20,170 nt of DNA, from the NCBI GenBank assembly GCA_964541075.1, contig CAZIPZ010000057.1, forward strand, positions 1 through 20,170. Reading direction: 5' to 3'. This DNA is from CAZIPZ01 sp964541075 (GTDB taxonomy: Bacteria > Acidobacteriota > Terriglobia > 20CM-2-55-15). A model generated the notes under the pieces. That model made no database searches. It was not told the DNA's origin and was given only the letters and a program-made list of their open reading frames with translations. A program made the position numbers and the translations under genes. Below are positions 1 through 7,505 of the stretch, one piece after another. The stretch's first letter is position 1. Each line of letters begins with the position of its first letter.

Positions 1-140
1 CGCAGTGAGCGGTGATGATCGACGTTTGCAAAACCAAGGTCTTCGAAGGGAAGCGTACGCAAGCGCAGCAAGGCGTCATCTGAAGTCAGCACTCCAGATT
101 TATGTTGTTCGAGTATTTTTCGGATCTGATCTTCAGTCAT
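1..140 (-). CDS. larB: LarB, nickel pincer cofactor biosynthesis carboxylase, N-terminal fragment
   Basis: Only the first 46 codons lie in the window; the gene continues past base 1. The start ATG is at 138-140 on the minus strand. The peptide begins MTEDQIRKIL and holds the segment LPFEDLGFANVDHHRSL, which matches the conserved N-terminal region of LarB/PurE-related proteins (a short helical region, then L-x-F-E-D-L-G-F-A-x-x-D-x-H-R). LarB carboxylates and hydrolyses nicotinic acid adenine dinucleotide in the first step of nickel-pincer nucleotide synthesis, the cofactor of lactate racemase and related LarA enzymes. The start overlaps the end of the upstream ChaN gene by 8 bases, so the two are probably co-transcribed and translationally coupled. 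The PurE-like catalytic domain is not visible here, so the call rests on the N-terminus alone. LarC and LarE would be expected nearby or elsewhere in the genome. Confidence 0.8.
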   Translation of the reverse strand, partial: MTEDQIRKILEQHKSGVLTSDDALLRLRTLPFEDLGFANVDHHRSL

Positions 141-1653
141 GCACCAGCCGTTCCGTCAGTTCCATATAACATTCTAACGGACGGTGAGGTTCAAGCAGAG
201 GATCATGGAAGAGAGCCTGAATTTCCCTGCGTGAAATTCGAGATTGCAGGTATNNNNNNNNNNCGAATCGCCCTTTTGCACAACGTACGTCTTTGCAGGC
301 TTGGCGACTTCCGGAGGCTTGATCTTCTTGGAGTCGGGCTTGTCGGCGGTGACGAGGCGCGCGTCCGCGGCGGGCTTTCCGGCTTCCTTTCTTACCGACG
401 ACCATATTCCGCAGGACTGCAAAATGCTGGCTTCCTGGGTGCTTCAGCGGATCCACAAACAGTGCTATGGCTCGGGCGAGGCGGTCGTCATAACCAATTT
501 CAGCCATGACGCGTGCAGTCAAATCTTCGATGCCGTCGCGCGCTGAGTCGAACAATTTCGAGCAGAAGTATCCGAGAGCGCTCTCGATCACATCAGTGAA
601 AAATTGGTCGTCCGCACGTCGATCCGCCCGAATAGCTCCCTCGCCGCGGCAGGCCTGATGAATGGATCTGGCGAATTCCTCGGCTACATGCGAGATTGAA
701 CTCACATCCGGCAGAGGCACGTAGTTCACCAGTTTTTCGTCGCCTCTGAGATCCAGAAATTCGAGTATCACTTCAAATAGGGTCTCGGCGAGGTGTGTGT
801 AGTCGTCGGCCGAGTCATCCTCGAAACAGTTGTGCAGGTAACGGCGGAACGACTCGTATTTCTCTATGGGCGTGGCATTGAAAACACAATAGCGGCGTTC
901 GTTCAAGCGAACGGCGCAAGCCTCCTCCACACCCTGCTCCTGCAAGCTCCAGTAAATGCTGTCGAGATTCTGGAGAACCAGTACCTCCGTCCGAACAAGG
1001 TTTTTTCGAGCAAGAAGCGCTTGGACCTTCTGCGGTAGGTGATTGGATGCAAGATGGGATTCACCGAAAATGACGATAAGTGTGCGGTCAGGATTCTTCT
1101 CGATGAGGCCCGCAATGCGGCGAGCTACCGACTGGTCCCGTCGACTGATGCTCCGCATGTCGTGGCGCGGGCGACAATCGACGCCGAATATCGGAAGCTG
1201 CAGTTCGCGGGCCGCGTCAAATATTGTCCGGTATGACGGCCAGTCGCATCCCCATTCATCTTGATAATGAATACGATTCAAGAACTCCCGCTCACTGATC
1301 TCGCCCGCCATCCAGCGGTCCAGCACATTTTGATCTCTCGCGAAGACAGGTTCGAGGGCGATGGTCAGCCTCGAGTTGCGCGACCCCAGTTCCCGTATAA
1401 ATTGCGCGGCGTAGAACTGCGAAGGCGACAATGCGTGGTAGTCGCCGATCCAAATAAGGTTCGCTCTGACGGCGTCGTCGAATACTGAGTCAAGGTCGAC
1501 GACCGCGTCAAATGATTGGAACTCGGAATTGAACTCGTCGATGTACTTTCGGCGCGGGGATGAGTGAAGTTCGCCGATATCCTTCAATATCCTGTCGGCG
1601 GCAGTCTTCTTTAGGGCTGTAACCTCCCTTAGCCGTTGTTTGGAGTACACCAT
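133..1653 (-). CDS. ChaN-family (Cofac_haem_bdg, Tiki-like) protein, interrupted by an assembly gap
   Basis: Minus strand, ATG at 1651-1653, stop at 133-135. Residues from about 60 to 270 carry the ChaN/Tiki-superfamily pattern: a first G-x-x-H motif (IGDYHA), then ALEPVF, and a second motif FGESHLA. E. coli-type ChaN members bind haem or metal and are often lipoproteins; this one has no signal peptide or lipobox, so it should be cytoplasmic. About 140 further residues follow the core. The reading frame is believable down to about base 400 (...AVLRNMVVG). It then turns arginine-rich and unconvincing until the 10-N gap at 254-263. After the gap the same frame is again convincing (RISRREIQALFHDPLLEPHR...) and ends in the larB start. 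I infer one real protein whose middle is damaged by assembly. It overlaps larB by 8 bases and is divergent from the UbiA gene, 38 bases away. Confidence 0.7.
   Translation of the reverse strand: MVYSKQRLREVTALKKTAADRILKDIGELHSSPRRKYIDEFNSEFQSFDAVVDLDSVFDDAVRANLIWIGDYHALSPSQFYAAQFIRELGSRNSRLTIALEPVFARDQNVLDRWMAGEISEREFLNRIHYQDEWGCDWPSYRTIFDAARELQLPIFGVDCRPRHDMRSISRRDQSVARRIAGLIEKNPDRTLIVIFGESHLASNHLPQKVQALLARKNLVRTEVLVLQNLDSIYWSLQEQGVEEACAVRLNERRYCVFNATPIEKYESFRRYLHNCFEDDSADDYTHLAETLFEVILEFLDLRGDEKLVNYVPLPDVSSISHVAEEFARSIHQACRGEGAIRADRRADDQFFTDVIESALGYFCSKLFDSARDGIEDLTARVMAEIGYDDRLARAIALFVDPLKHPGSQHFAVLRNMVVGKKGSRKARRGRAPRHRRQARLQEDQASGSRQACKDVRCAKGRFXXXXYLQSRISRREIQALFHDPLLEPHRPLECYMELTERLVHD
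254..263. other. Assembly gap of 10 N inside the ChaN-family gene
   Basis: Ten N. Both sides carry minus-strand coding sequence. The left side is in the ChaN/larB coding context. The right side, for about 130 bases, fits a different frame and composition. The true gap length is unknown. Confidence 0.99.
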
Positions 1654-1691
1654 AGTAGGTTAGACTTGGGACACGGGAGATTGAAAGCTAA

Positions 1692-2552
1692 GTGCTGATC
1701 TGGCGTAAGTTACGGATTACTCTAGACATGATTAAGTTCGAGCACACGATCTTCGCCCTTCCTTTCGCATTTATCGGCGCGATGCTCGCTAGTGGAGGCA
1801 TACCCTCTTATCCTCAAATCGGCTGGATCATTGCCGCCATGGTCGGCGCCAGAAGCGCCGCAATGTCGTTTAATCGAATGGCGGACTCGTATTTTGACAA
1901 GCTGAACCCAAGAACGCAGGAACGCGCGCTTCCTTCAGGTGCGTTATCGACCGAGTTTGCCCTGGTGTTTACGGCCGCGATGTCGATTCTTTTTATTTTT
2001 TCGGCATGGCGGCTTAATGCCTTGTGTTTCTATCTGTCGTTTCCGACTCTAGCGGTCCTTTTCTTCTATTCCTATACGAAGAGATTCACCTCACTGAGCC
2101 ATCTCATTCTCGGCTTCGCGATAGGGTGTGCACCTCTGGCGGCATGGCTGGCGATCCGAGGGGAATTCGCCTGGACGCCGGTGCTGCTTAGCGGCGCAGT
2201 GATGTTTTGGGTGGCTGGCTTTGATGTGATCTACGCGGTTCAGGACGCCGAATTCGACCGCAAAGTGAATCTGTTTTCTCTTCCTGCACGATTTGGAATT
2301 GCTCCAGCGCTCAGGTTCTCCGAGTTGTTTCATGTCATCACAGTTATTCTCCTGGCGGCGACGGCTTGGCTGACTCATTCCGGATGGATTGCTTATGCGG
2401 GCATCGCGATTGTCGCCGGGATCCTTCATTGGGAGCACCGAATCGTCACGCCCAACGATCTAAGTCGTGTAAATGTCGCGTTTTTCACGCTAAACGGATA
2501 CATTAGTATTCTGCTATTCCTGATGTTTGCAACGGACATACTCATAAGGTGA
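1692..2552 (+). CDS. ubiA: UbiA-family aromatic polyprenyltransferase (4-hydroxybenzoate / MqnP-like)
   Basis: A 286-residue integral membrane protein with about eight hydrophobic segments. It shows the two Mg-diphosphate motifs of the UbiA family: N-R-x-x-D-x-x-x-D at residues 61-69, followed by the N-P-R-T-x-x-R-x-L-P-x-G signature, and D-x-x-Y-A-x-Q-D-x-x-x-D at 178-189. It should prenylate an aromatic acid during quinone synthesis in the inner membrane. The NPRT-type signature is typical of the subgroup containing MqnP of the futalosine menaquinone route, and menaquinone would be expected in Acidobacteriota, but no other menaquinone gene is in the window. The start is GTG at 1692, with a GGGAG sequence at 1675-1679 twelve bases upstream. 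An ATG at 1728 (MIKFEH) is an alternative that would lose only 12 residues. It is first in a plus-strand run with the glycosyltransferase and peptidase. Confidence 0.85.
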   Translation: MLIWRKLRITLDMIKFEHTIFALPFAFIGAMLASGGIPSYPQIGWIIAAMVGARSAAMSFNRMADSYFDKLNPRTQERALPSGALSTEFALVFTAAMSILFIFSAWRLNALCFYLSFPTLAVLFFYSYTKRFTSLSHLILGFAIGCAPLAAWLAIRGEFAWTPVLLSGAVMFWVAGFDVIYAVQDAEFDRKVNLFSLPARFGIAPALRFSELFHVITVILLAATAWLTHSGWIAYAGIAIVAGILHWEHRIVTPNDLSRVNVAFFTLNGYISILLFLMFATDILIR

Positions 2553-2568
2553 AGACAACCGAACAATC

Positions 2569-4122
2569 ATGACTCTAATCATCCCTCCTGAGAGAACCCG
2601 CTTTTACCAACTTCCGGCAATTGACCATTGGAATGCGCTATACCGTCTCACTGCTTTCGATGTTTTCATCCTTATCCCGTACCTGACAATCCTGACCATA
2701 CTCGCCATCTACGGCATCCATCGCTACCATTTGGTTTATCTATATTTGAAAAACAAAAATAAGGTCGCTTCTCCAAAAGCTAGGTTGGATTCCACGCCTC
2801 GCGTTACGGTCCAATTGCCGATTTACAACGAACTGTATGTTGTCGAGCGTCTTGTTGAAGCTGCTTGCAATATTCGCTATCCGAAAGAACTTCTTGAAAT
2901 TCAAGTCTTGGATGACTCGACTGACAATACAAAGGAGATCGCTGCCGCCTGCGTCGCAAAGTATCGGCAGCTTGGATTCAATATCCATCACCTGCATCGA
3001 ATGAACCGTCACGGATTTAAGGCGGGCGCTCTCGAAGAAGGATTGAAGCGCTCTACGGGTGAGTTCATCGCAATCTTCGATGCAGACTTCATACCACCTC
3101 AAAACTTTTTGGAAGATGTGGTCGATTACTTCAGCGATCCGGAAATCGGAATGATTCAGGTCCGTTGGGGACACATCAATCGCGAATACTCAACGCTTAC
3201 GCAGGTCGAGTCCGTCATTCTTGACGGGCACTTCATGATCGAACATGGAGGCAGACACTTGTCTGGGCGGTTCTTTAACTTCAACGGAACGGCCGGAATC
3301 TGGCGGAGGACAGCAATTGAAACTGCAGGCGGGTGGGAGCACGACACACTAACAGAAGATACGGATCTTAGCTATCGCGCTCAAATGATCGGCTGGAAGT
3401 TTATCTACCTGCCAAACATTGTTTGTCCCGCTGAGTTGCCCGTGGAAATGAATTCATTCAAGACTCAACAGTCTAGGTGGGCAAAGGGACTGATCCAGAC
3501 CGCCATAAAGTTGTTGCCAAGGATTCTTCGAAGTGACTTGCCTCTTAAAATAAAAATTGAGGCGTTCTTCCACCTCACCGCCAATATTTCGTATCCCTTG
3601 ATGATCGTTCTTTCATTACTCCTGTTGCCGGCCATGATTGTTCGATTCAATCAGGGGTGGTTTCAGATGCTCTACATTGACCTGCCGCTTTGGCTTGCCG
3701 CGACAGCTTCGGTATCGACCTTTTACTTGATCTCGCAGCGAGAACTGTATCCCGATTGGCGAACCCGCATGAAATATCTGCCCCTACTGATGTCAGTTGG
3801 CATCGGCCTTTCGGTGGGAAATTCCAAGGCGGTCCTGGAAGCGTTATTCGGAATACAATCCAGTTTCAAACGCACCCCAAAGTACAAGATTGAAAGCCGA
3901 AAAGATCGATGGACATCAAAGAAGTATTCACGACGCACAGGCGTTATGCCTGTGTTTGAATTGTCTCTTGGAGCGTATTTCGCTCTTGTCGTCATCTATG
4001 CCTTCTTCAACGAAAACTATCCGACGATTCCATTTCTGATGTTGTTCGTTATCGGTTTTACTTATATGGGCCTGATGTCGATTCTGCATATGACGCTGCA
4101 TCGATGGTTAAGAGGTTTGTAG
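2569..4122 (+). CDS. Membrane-bound processive family 2 glycosyltransferase (cellulose synthase / CslA-like)
   Basis: A 517-residue protein with an N-terminal membrane segment (about 30-59), a cytoplasmic GT-A domain and several C-terminal membrane segments (about 336-358, 371-390, 404-420, 466-481, 487-507). Catalytic signatures of processive beta-glycosyltransferases are complete: DDS at 115-117, DAD at 171-173, TED at 262-264 and Q-x-x-R-W at 300-304. Members such as plant CslA and bacterial relatives polymerise mannose or glucose from nucleotide sugars and thread the chain through the membrane. The sugar here cannot be read from sequence. There is no PilZ domain, so c-di-GMP control is not evident. 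It starts 16 bases after the UbiA gene and its last 19 bases overlap the next gene, pointing to one transcript. Alternatives include a glycolipid synthase. Confidence 0.85.
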   Translation: MTLIIPPERTRFYQLPAIDHWNALYRLTAFDVFILIPYLTILTILAIYGIHRYHLVYLYLKNKNKVASPKARLDSTPRVTVQLPIYNELYVVERLVEAACNIRYPKELLEIQVLDDSTDNTKEIAAACVAKYRQLGFNIHHLHRMNRHGFKAGALEEGLKRSTGEFIAIFDADFIPPQNFLEDVVDYFSDPEIGMIQVRWGHINREYSTLTQVESVILDGHFMIEHGGRHLSGRFFNFNGTAGIWRRTAIETAGGWEHDTLTEDTDLSYRAQMIGWKFIYLPNIVCPAELPVEMNSFKTQQSRWAKGLIQTAIKLLPRILRSDLPLKIKIEAFFHLTANISYPLMIVLSLLLLPAMIVRFNQGWFQMLYIDLPLWLAATASVSTFYLISQRELYPDWRTRMKYLPLLMSVGIGLSVGNSKAVLEALFGIQSSFKRTPKYKIESRKDRWTSKKYSRRTGVMPVFELSLGAYFALVVIYAFFNENYPTIPFLMLFVIGFTYMGLMSILHMTLHRWLRGL

Positions 4123-5270
4123 CCGCACTCGCACTTTTTCTCGCGCTTTCTCCACTTCTGGCTCTCGAGAGAGAACCGCTGGCAGAATACAAATCCCGTC
4201 GCGAGAAATTGATGCAGCGGTTCACCGGCAACGTAATTGTGTTGCGCGCTACGGACGACACCGAGTTCGTCGAATACAAACCGGAAGAAAATTTTTTTTA
4301 TTTGACGGGCTTCGACCAACCGAATGCAGTACTGCTTTTGGATGCATCCTCGACTCCGCAACAGGAATATTTTTTTCTACCGGAACGAAAACACGACGAA
4401 GAAAGATGGACAGGAGAAAAGCTTGGGCCAGGCCCAGATGCGGCCAAGACGATCGGCATCGCGAAGGTTCTTCCAACTGCTGAATTCGATGAAACTCTGA
4501 GGAGAGTCTCACCTAATGCAAAGGGCGTCCTCGATCTAGCCGGAGTAAAAGAGGCGATTGGGAACATGCGACAGGTGAAGTCTGCAACAGAAGTAGGTCT
4601 TATCGAGAAGGCCATACAAATCACAATCAAAGCCCACGAGAGCGCTGCTCATGCAATTCGTGCTGGTGCTATGGAATACGAGGTGGAGGCCGCATTGGAG
4701 TATGAGTTCCGTAGACACGGCGCCGAACGTCCCGGATTTCCATCCATAGTGGGTTCCGGTCCGTTTTCAACGGTGCTGCACTACGACAAGAACACGCGGA
4801 GAATGGAAGCGGGCGAAGTGGTTGTTGTAGATATTGGCGCGGAGTATAGCGGGTACAGCGCAGACATTACGCGGACGTATCCCGTGTCGGGGAAATTCTC
4901 AAAACGTCAGCAGGAGATTTATCAGATCGTGCTCGACGCACAGAAAGCCGCCTTCACGCGTATCAAACCCGGCGTGACCCTGGCGGAAATCCATCAAACT
5001 GCGATGTCGCATATCCGAGGCAAAGGTTATGCGGACTACTTTATCCACGGCACGAGCCATCACATTGGATTGAATGTTCATGACGGCGGGTCCACCCGAC
5101 GCCCTCTCGAACCCGGAATGGTAATCACCGTTGAACCGGGCGTCTATCTTCCCGAAGAAAAATTGGGCGTTCGGATTGAAGACGATGTGCTTGTGACCGA
5201 TTCCGGATACCGCATTCTTTCAAACCTGCCTAAAGAAATATCCCAAGTCGAAAATATGATGCGAAGGTAA
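4104..5270 (+). CDS. pepP: Exported Xaa-Pro aminopeptidase (aminopeptidase P, M24B)
   Basis: A 388-residue protein with an N-terminal signal peptide (MVKR, then a hydrophobic run ending near LLALE at about 21), so it is predicted to act in the periplasm. Residues about 25-155 are the AMP_N domain and 160-385 the pita-bread M24 domain. All five dinuclear metal ligands are present: D243 and D254 (VVDIGAEYSG...ADITR), H319 (HGTSH), E344 (TVEPG) and E359 (VRIED). H315 and H326 match the second-shell histidines of E. coli PepP. It removes N-terminal residues preceding proline. The start ATG lies inside the last codons of the glycosyltransferase gene (19-base overlap), suggesting translational coupling. 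An M24 peptidase gene directly upstream of efp is also seen in other bacteria (yqhT-efp in Bacillus), though this one is exported and separated from efp by 133 bases. Confidence 0.9.
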   Translation: MVKRFVAALALFLALSPLLALEREPLAEYKSRREKLMQRFTGNVIVLRATDDTEFVEYKPEENFFYLTGFDQPNAVLLLDASSTPQQEYFFLPERKHDEERWTGEKLGPGPDAAKTIGIAKVLPTAEFDETLRRVSPNAKGVLDLAGVKEAIGNMRQVKSATEVGLIEKAIQITIKAHESAAHAIRAGAMEYEVEAALEYEFRRHGAERPGFPSIVGSGPFSTVLHYDKNTRRMEAGEVVVVDIGAEYSGYSADITRTYPVSGKFSKRQQEIYQIVLDAQKAAFTRIKPGVTLAEIHQTAMSHIRGKGYADYFIHGTSHHIGLNVHDGGSTRRPLEPGMVITVEPGVYLPEEKLGVRIEDDVLVTDSGYRILSNLPKEISQVENMMRR

Positions 5271-5403
5271 TCTCGCTGAAATAAGCCTGAATCGTTATCT
5301 AGCTATTCCTTCACTTTCAGTGCTTTAGGAACTGTGCGGTTTTAAAAACCCGGGGGGCTGCGTTAGAATCGTGGTTTTCACATAGAAGAGGAGACTCCCC
5401 GTA
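5271..5403. other. Intergenic region upstream of efp
   Basis: A 133-base spacer. It contains a small perfect inverted repeat, GGTTTT-A-AAAACC, at 5338-5350, and a -10-like TAGAAT at 5364-5369 with no good -35 box. A GAGGAG Shine-Dalgarno sequence lies at 5388-5393. No strong terminator is visible for the upstream peptidase gene. Confidence 0.4.
5388..5393 (+). promoter_or_regulatory. Strong ribosome binding site of efp
   Basis: GAGGAG ends ten bases before the efp ATG at 5404. It supports the chosen start and high expression. Confidence 0.7.
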
Positions 5404-5967
5404 ATGATCCAAGCAACACAACTGCGTCGTGGGAACACGATACTGCACAATGGCGAACTCTATCAGGTGGTCGATTACCAGCACATCACCCCCGGAAACT
5501 GGCGTGGAATGGTCCAAACCAAGCTTCGCAGGCTGGCCACCGGGGCAATAATCGACCACAGGTTTCGATCAGAGGACCGTGTGGAGCGAGCGGTCTTGGA
5601 TGAGCGTGAGATGGAGTACCTCTATTCAGATGGAACTGATCACCATTTCATGGATACGGAGAACTACGAACAGATTCAGTTCAACGCGGAATTGCTCGGC
5701 GACGCTGTGAAGTATCTGGTCGCAAATGCCAAGATTAAGGTTGAGTTCTACGAAGGGAAGGCGCTGGGTGTCGAACTTCCAGCAACGGTCGACTTGAGAG
5801 TCGTTCGAACCGAACCCGGCATGCCCTCTGCAACGGTAAGCAATGTTCTAAAGCCGGCGACGGTGGAGACAGGGCTAGTAGTGCCCGTACCTCATTTCAT
5901 TCAGGAGGGCGAAGTTATTCGTGTGGACACGACTGAAGGAAAATACGTAGAGCGGGTTCGCAACTAA
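5404..5967 (+). CDS. efp: Elongation factor P
   Basis: 187 residues, the usual EF-P length, with all three domains: the N-terminal KOW-like domain (1-64), the central OB domain (about 66-128) and the C-terminal OB domain (130-185), ending in the conserved G-E-V-I-R-V-D-T-x-E-G-x-Y-V-x-R-V. EF-P binds ribosomes stalled at polyproline stretches and promotes peptide bond formation. The loop that reaches the peptidyl-transferase centre reads TPGNWRG: the residue equivalent to E. coli Lys34 or the rhamnosylated Arg of other bacteria is Asn32. Neither EpmA-type lysylation nor EarP-type rhamnosylation could act on Asn, so this EF-P is probably unmodified at that position or works through the following Trp-Arg. 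The stop codon overlaps the stop of the convergent selA by two bases. Confidence 0.96.
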   Translation: MIQATQLRRGNTILHNGELYQVVDYQHITPGNWRGMVQTKLRRLATGAIIDHRFRSEDRVERAVLDEREMEYLYSDGTDHHFMDTENYEQIQFNAELLGDAVKYLVANAKIKVEFYEGKALGVELPATVDLRVVRTEPGMPSATVSNVLKPATVETGLVVPVPHFIQEGEVIRVDTTEGKYVERVRN

Positions 5968-7353
5968 GATATTCGCGCTAAAACCCGGAGCAACTCCTCT
6001 TCTTCCTTGGGAAAGATCGTCCGAAAATCCAATACCACACGCCCGCTCTCGATCCTGACAATCACAGGAGGCTCGGAACCCCGTAGGCGGCGCTCCAGTT
6101 CAGCGTCGGACACTCCAGGCATTTCCAAAGCAATACCCCATGAAGGGAACTTTGTTTCTGGAGCCGCTCCGCCTCCCACCAAAGACCTCAGGGGAATAAC
6201 CGTTGCGACAACGCCAACACGCTTGGCAAAAGACTGAGCGCGCTCCTTGAGTTCCGTTTCGCTTGCCTGTAGCATCCGCCAGATGGGAATGAGTTCGGTC
6301 TTGTCTTCCAAATACGCCCGCAGTACGGACTCCAGGACGGAAATCGTGAGCTTATCGACTCGCAATGCCCGATAGAGAGGATTCTGCCTGATCTTTTCAA
6401 CGTACAGCTTTTTGCCGGCGATGATTCCAGCCTGAGGGCCGCCCAAGAGCTTGTCACAGCTGAAAGAAACCAGGTCAATACCGGCCGCAAGGCTGTCCGT
6501 AACAACAGGTTCCTCTGGTATTAACGATTGCATCGCCCTCAAACATCCGCTTCCCAGGTCCTCAAACGTCGGGATATTTCGGCGCCTGCCGAGCTCGACG
6601 AACTCCTGTAGAGAGACTCTTTCGGTGAACCCAACCATTCGAAAGTTGCTCGGATGTACTCGCAGCAAAAGCCGCGTGTGCTCGTTAATGCCTTTTTCAT
6701 AGTCTTTGATGCGCGTACGGTTTGTAGCGCCCACTTCGCGAAGCCGCGCACCGCTCTTCGCCATCACCTCGGGAATGCGGAAGGACTCTCCGATTTCGAC
6801 CTGCTCTCCCCGTGAGGCGACGACATCTCCGCCNNNNNNNNNNNNNNNNNNNNNNNNNNNNTTCACTCAACGTGTTTAGCACCAATAAAACAGCGGCAGC
6901 ATTGTTGTTGACCACGATGGCCGCCTCACAACGCAGCAACTCCCGTATACTGCGCTCGACATGAGTGTCGCGCTTTCCGCGACCGCCCGACTCGAGATCC
7001 AGCTCAAGATTTGAATAACCAACGGCTATCTCTCGTAAACGATCCAGCGCCACCTCGGGAAGTGGGGCGCGGCCGAGATTCGTATGCAGGGCCACACCAG
7101 ACGCATTAATGACTCGCTTCAGGGAGGGACGAAGCAGATCGCGCAGCGTATCACCAAGCTGTCCTGCAATTCGGGCAGTCAAGTCTGCTCGCGAGATCAC
7201 TGTAGTAGCGGCCGCAAGTTCTTTTCGTGCATCGTTCAAAATACGATCTAGGATCGCGGTTACAAATGGCTGTGACAAGACTGGTTGAAACTCTTGGAGC
7301 GATTCTGATCTCAGGACGTCATTGACGGGTGGAATTTGCCGGAGGGCCTCCAT
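5964..7353 (-). CDS. selA: L-seryl-tRNA(Sec) selenium transferase, split by an N gap
   Basis: Minus strand, ATG at 7351-7353, stop TAG at 5964-5966. SelA converts Ser-tRNA(Sec) to Sec-tRNA(Sec) with selenophosphate, using PLP. The N-terminal part (PPVNDVL..., then VINASGVALHTNLGRAPL and VVNNNAAAVLL) and the C-terminal part (EIGESFRIPEVM, EDLGSGC, SFSCDKLLGGPQAG with the PLP lysine) are both typical. Twenty-eight N at 6834-6861 separate them and shift the frame. Dropping the Ns joins ...NTLSE directly to GGDVVASRG, in frame and with family spacing, giving 453 residues (E. coli SelA has 463), with the PLP lysine at about residue 292 (Lys295 in E. coli). The gene is therefore very probably intact. 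It implies Sec incorporation in this organism; selB, selC and selD are not in the window. Confidence 0.93.
6834..6861. other. Assembly gap of 28 N inside selA, probably of true length zero
   Basis: The flanking codons (GAA at 6862-6864 and GGC at 6831-6833, minus strand) abut exactly as the SelA family alignment requires. The Ns therefore probably replace no real sequence. Confidence 0.9.
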
Positions 7354-7400
7354 TGGGCGCTATTTCAGCATACGGTGAATTGATTTACAATTGCGGCGAC

Positions 7401-7431
7401 CTTAGGCCCGGTGGACACCCGCCAGGCTAAG
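7401..7431. repeat. Imperfect inverted repeat (hairpin) between selA and the divergent gene
   Basis: 31 bases. CTTAG at 7401-7405 pairs with CTAAG at 7427-7431; CC at 7407-7408 pairs with GG at 7425-7426; GGTGG at 7410-7414 pairs with CCGCC at 7419-7423 (one G-T), leaving a four-base loop. That makes twelve pairs with one bulge and one mismatch. No T-run follows on either strand, so it is not a normal terminator. It lies 48 bases upstream of the selA start and 74 bases upstream of the other gene, so it could be in either leader. Confidence 0.5.
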
Positions 7432-7495
7432 TAACTCGGAGAGAAATTTGGCCTGGCCTGAGCGTTTTGCGGGCCTGCCATCTCAGTCACCTGAC

Positions 7496-7502
7496 GAGGA
7501 AG
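7496..7502 (+). promoter_or_regulatory. Ribosome binding site that decides a TTG start
   Basis: GAGGAAG at 7496-7502 lies just ahead of TTG at 7506-7508. This is the only good Shine-Dalgarno sequence for the gene and favours 7506 over the upstream TTG at 7467 and the downstream ATG at 7524. Confidence 0.5.
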
Positions 7503-7505
7503 CAT

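Noticed and set aside
174..422. A separate LysM-protein gene on the minus strand
   Set aside because: Only a short fragment beside a gap, with its apparent start inside the ChaN frame and no continuation after the gap. Treated as probable chimeric sequence.
102..1488. Several plus-strand open frames opposite the ChaN gene
   Set aside because: They lie antisense to a recognisable coding frame and show no family features or ribosome binding sites.
7392..7505. A tRNA(Sec) gene near selA
   Set aside because: No T-loop GGTTCGA sequence and no acceptor stem; the only fold is the 31-base hairpin.
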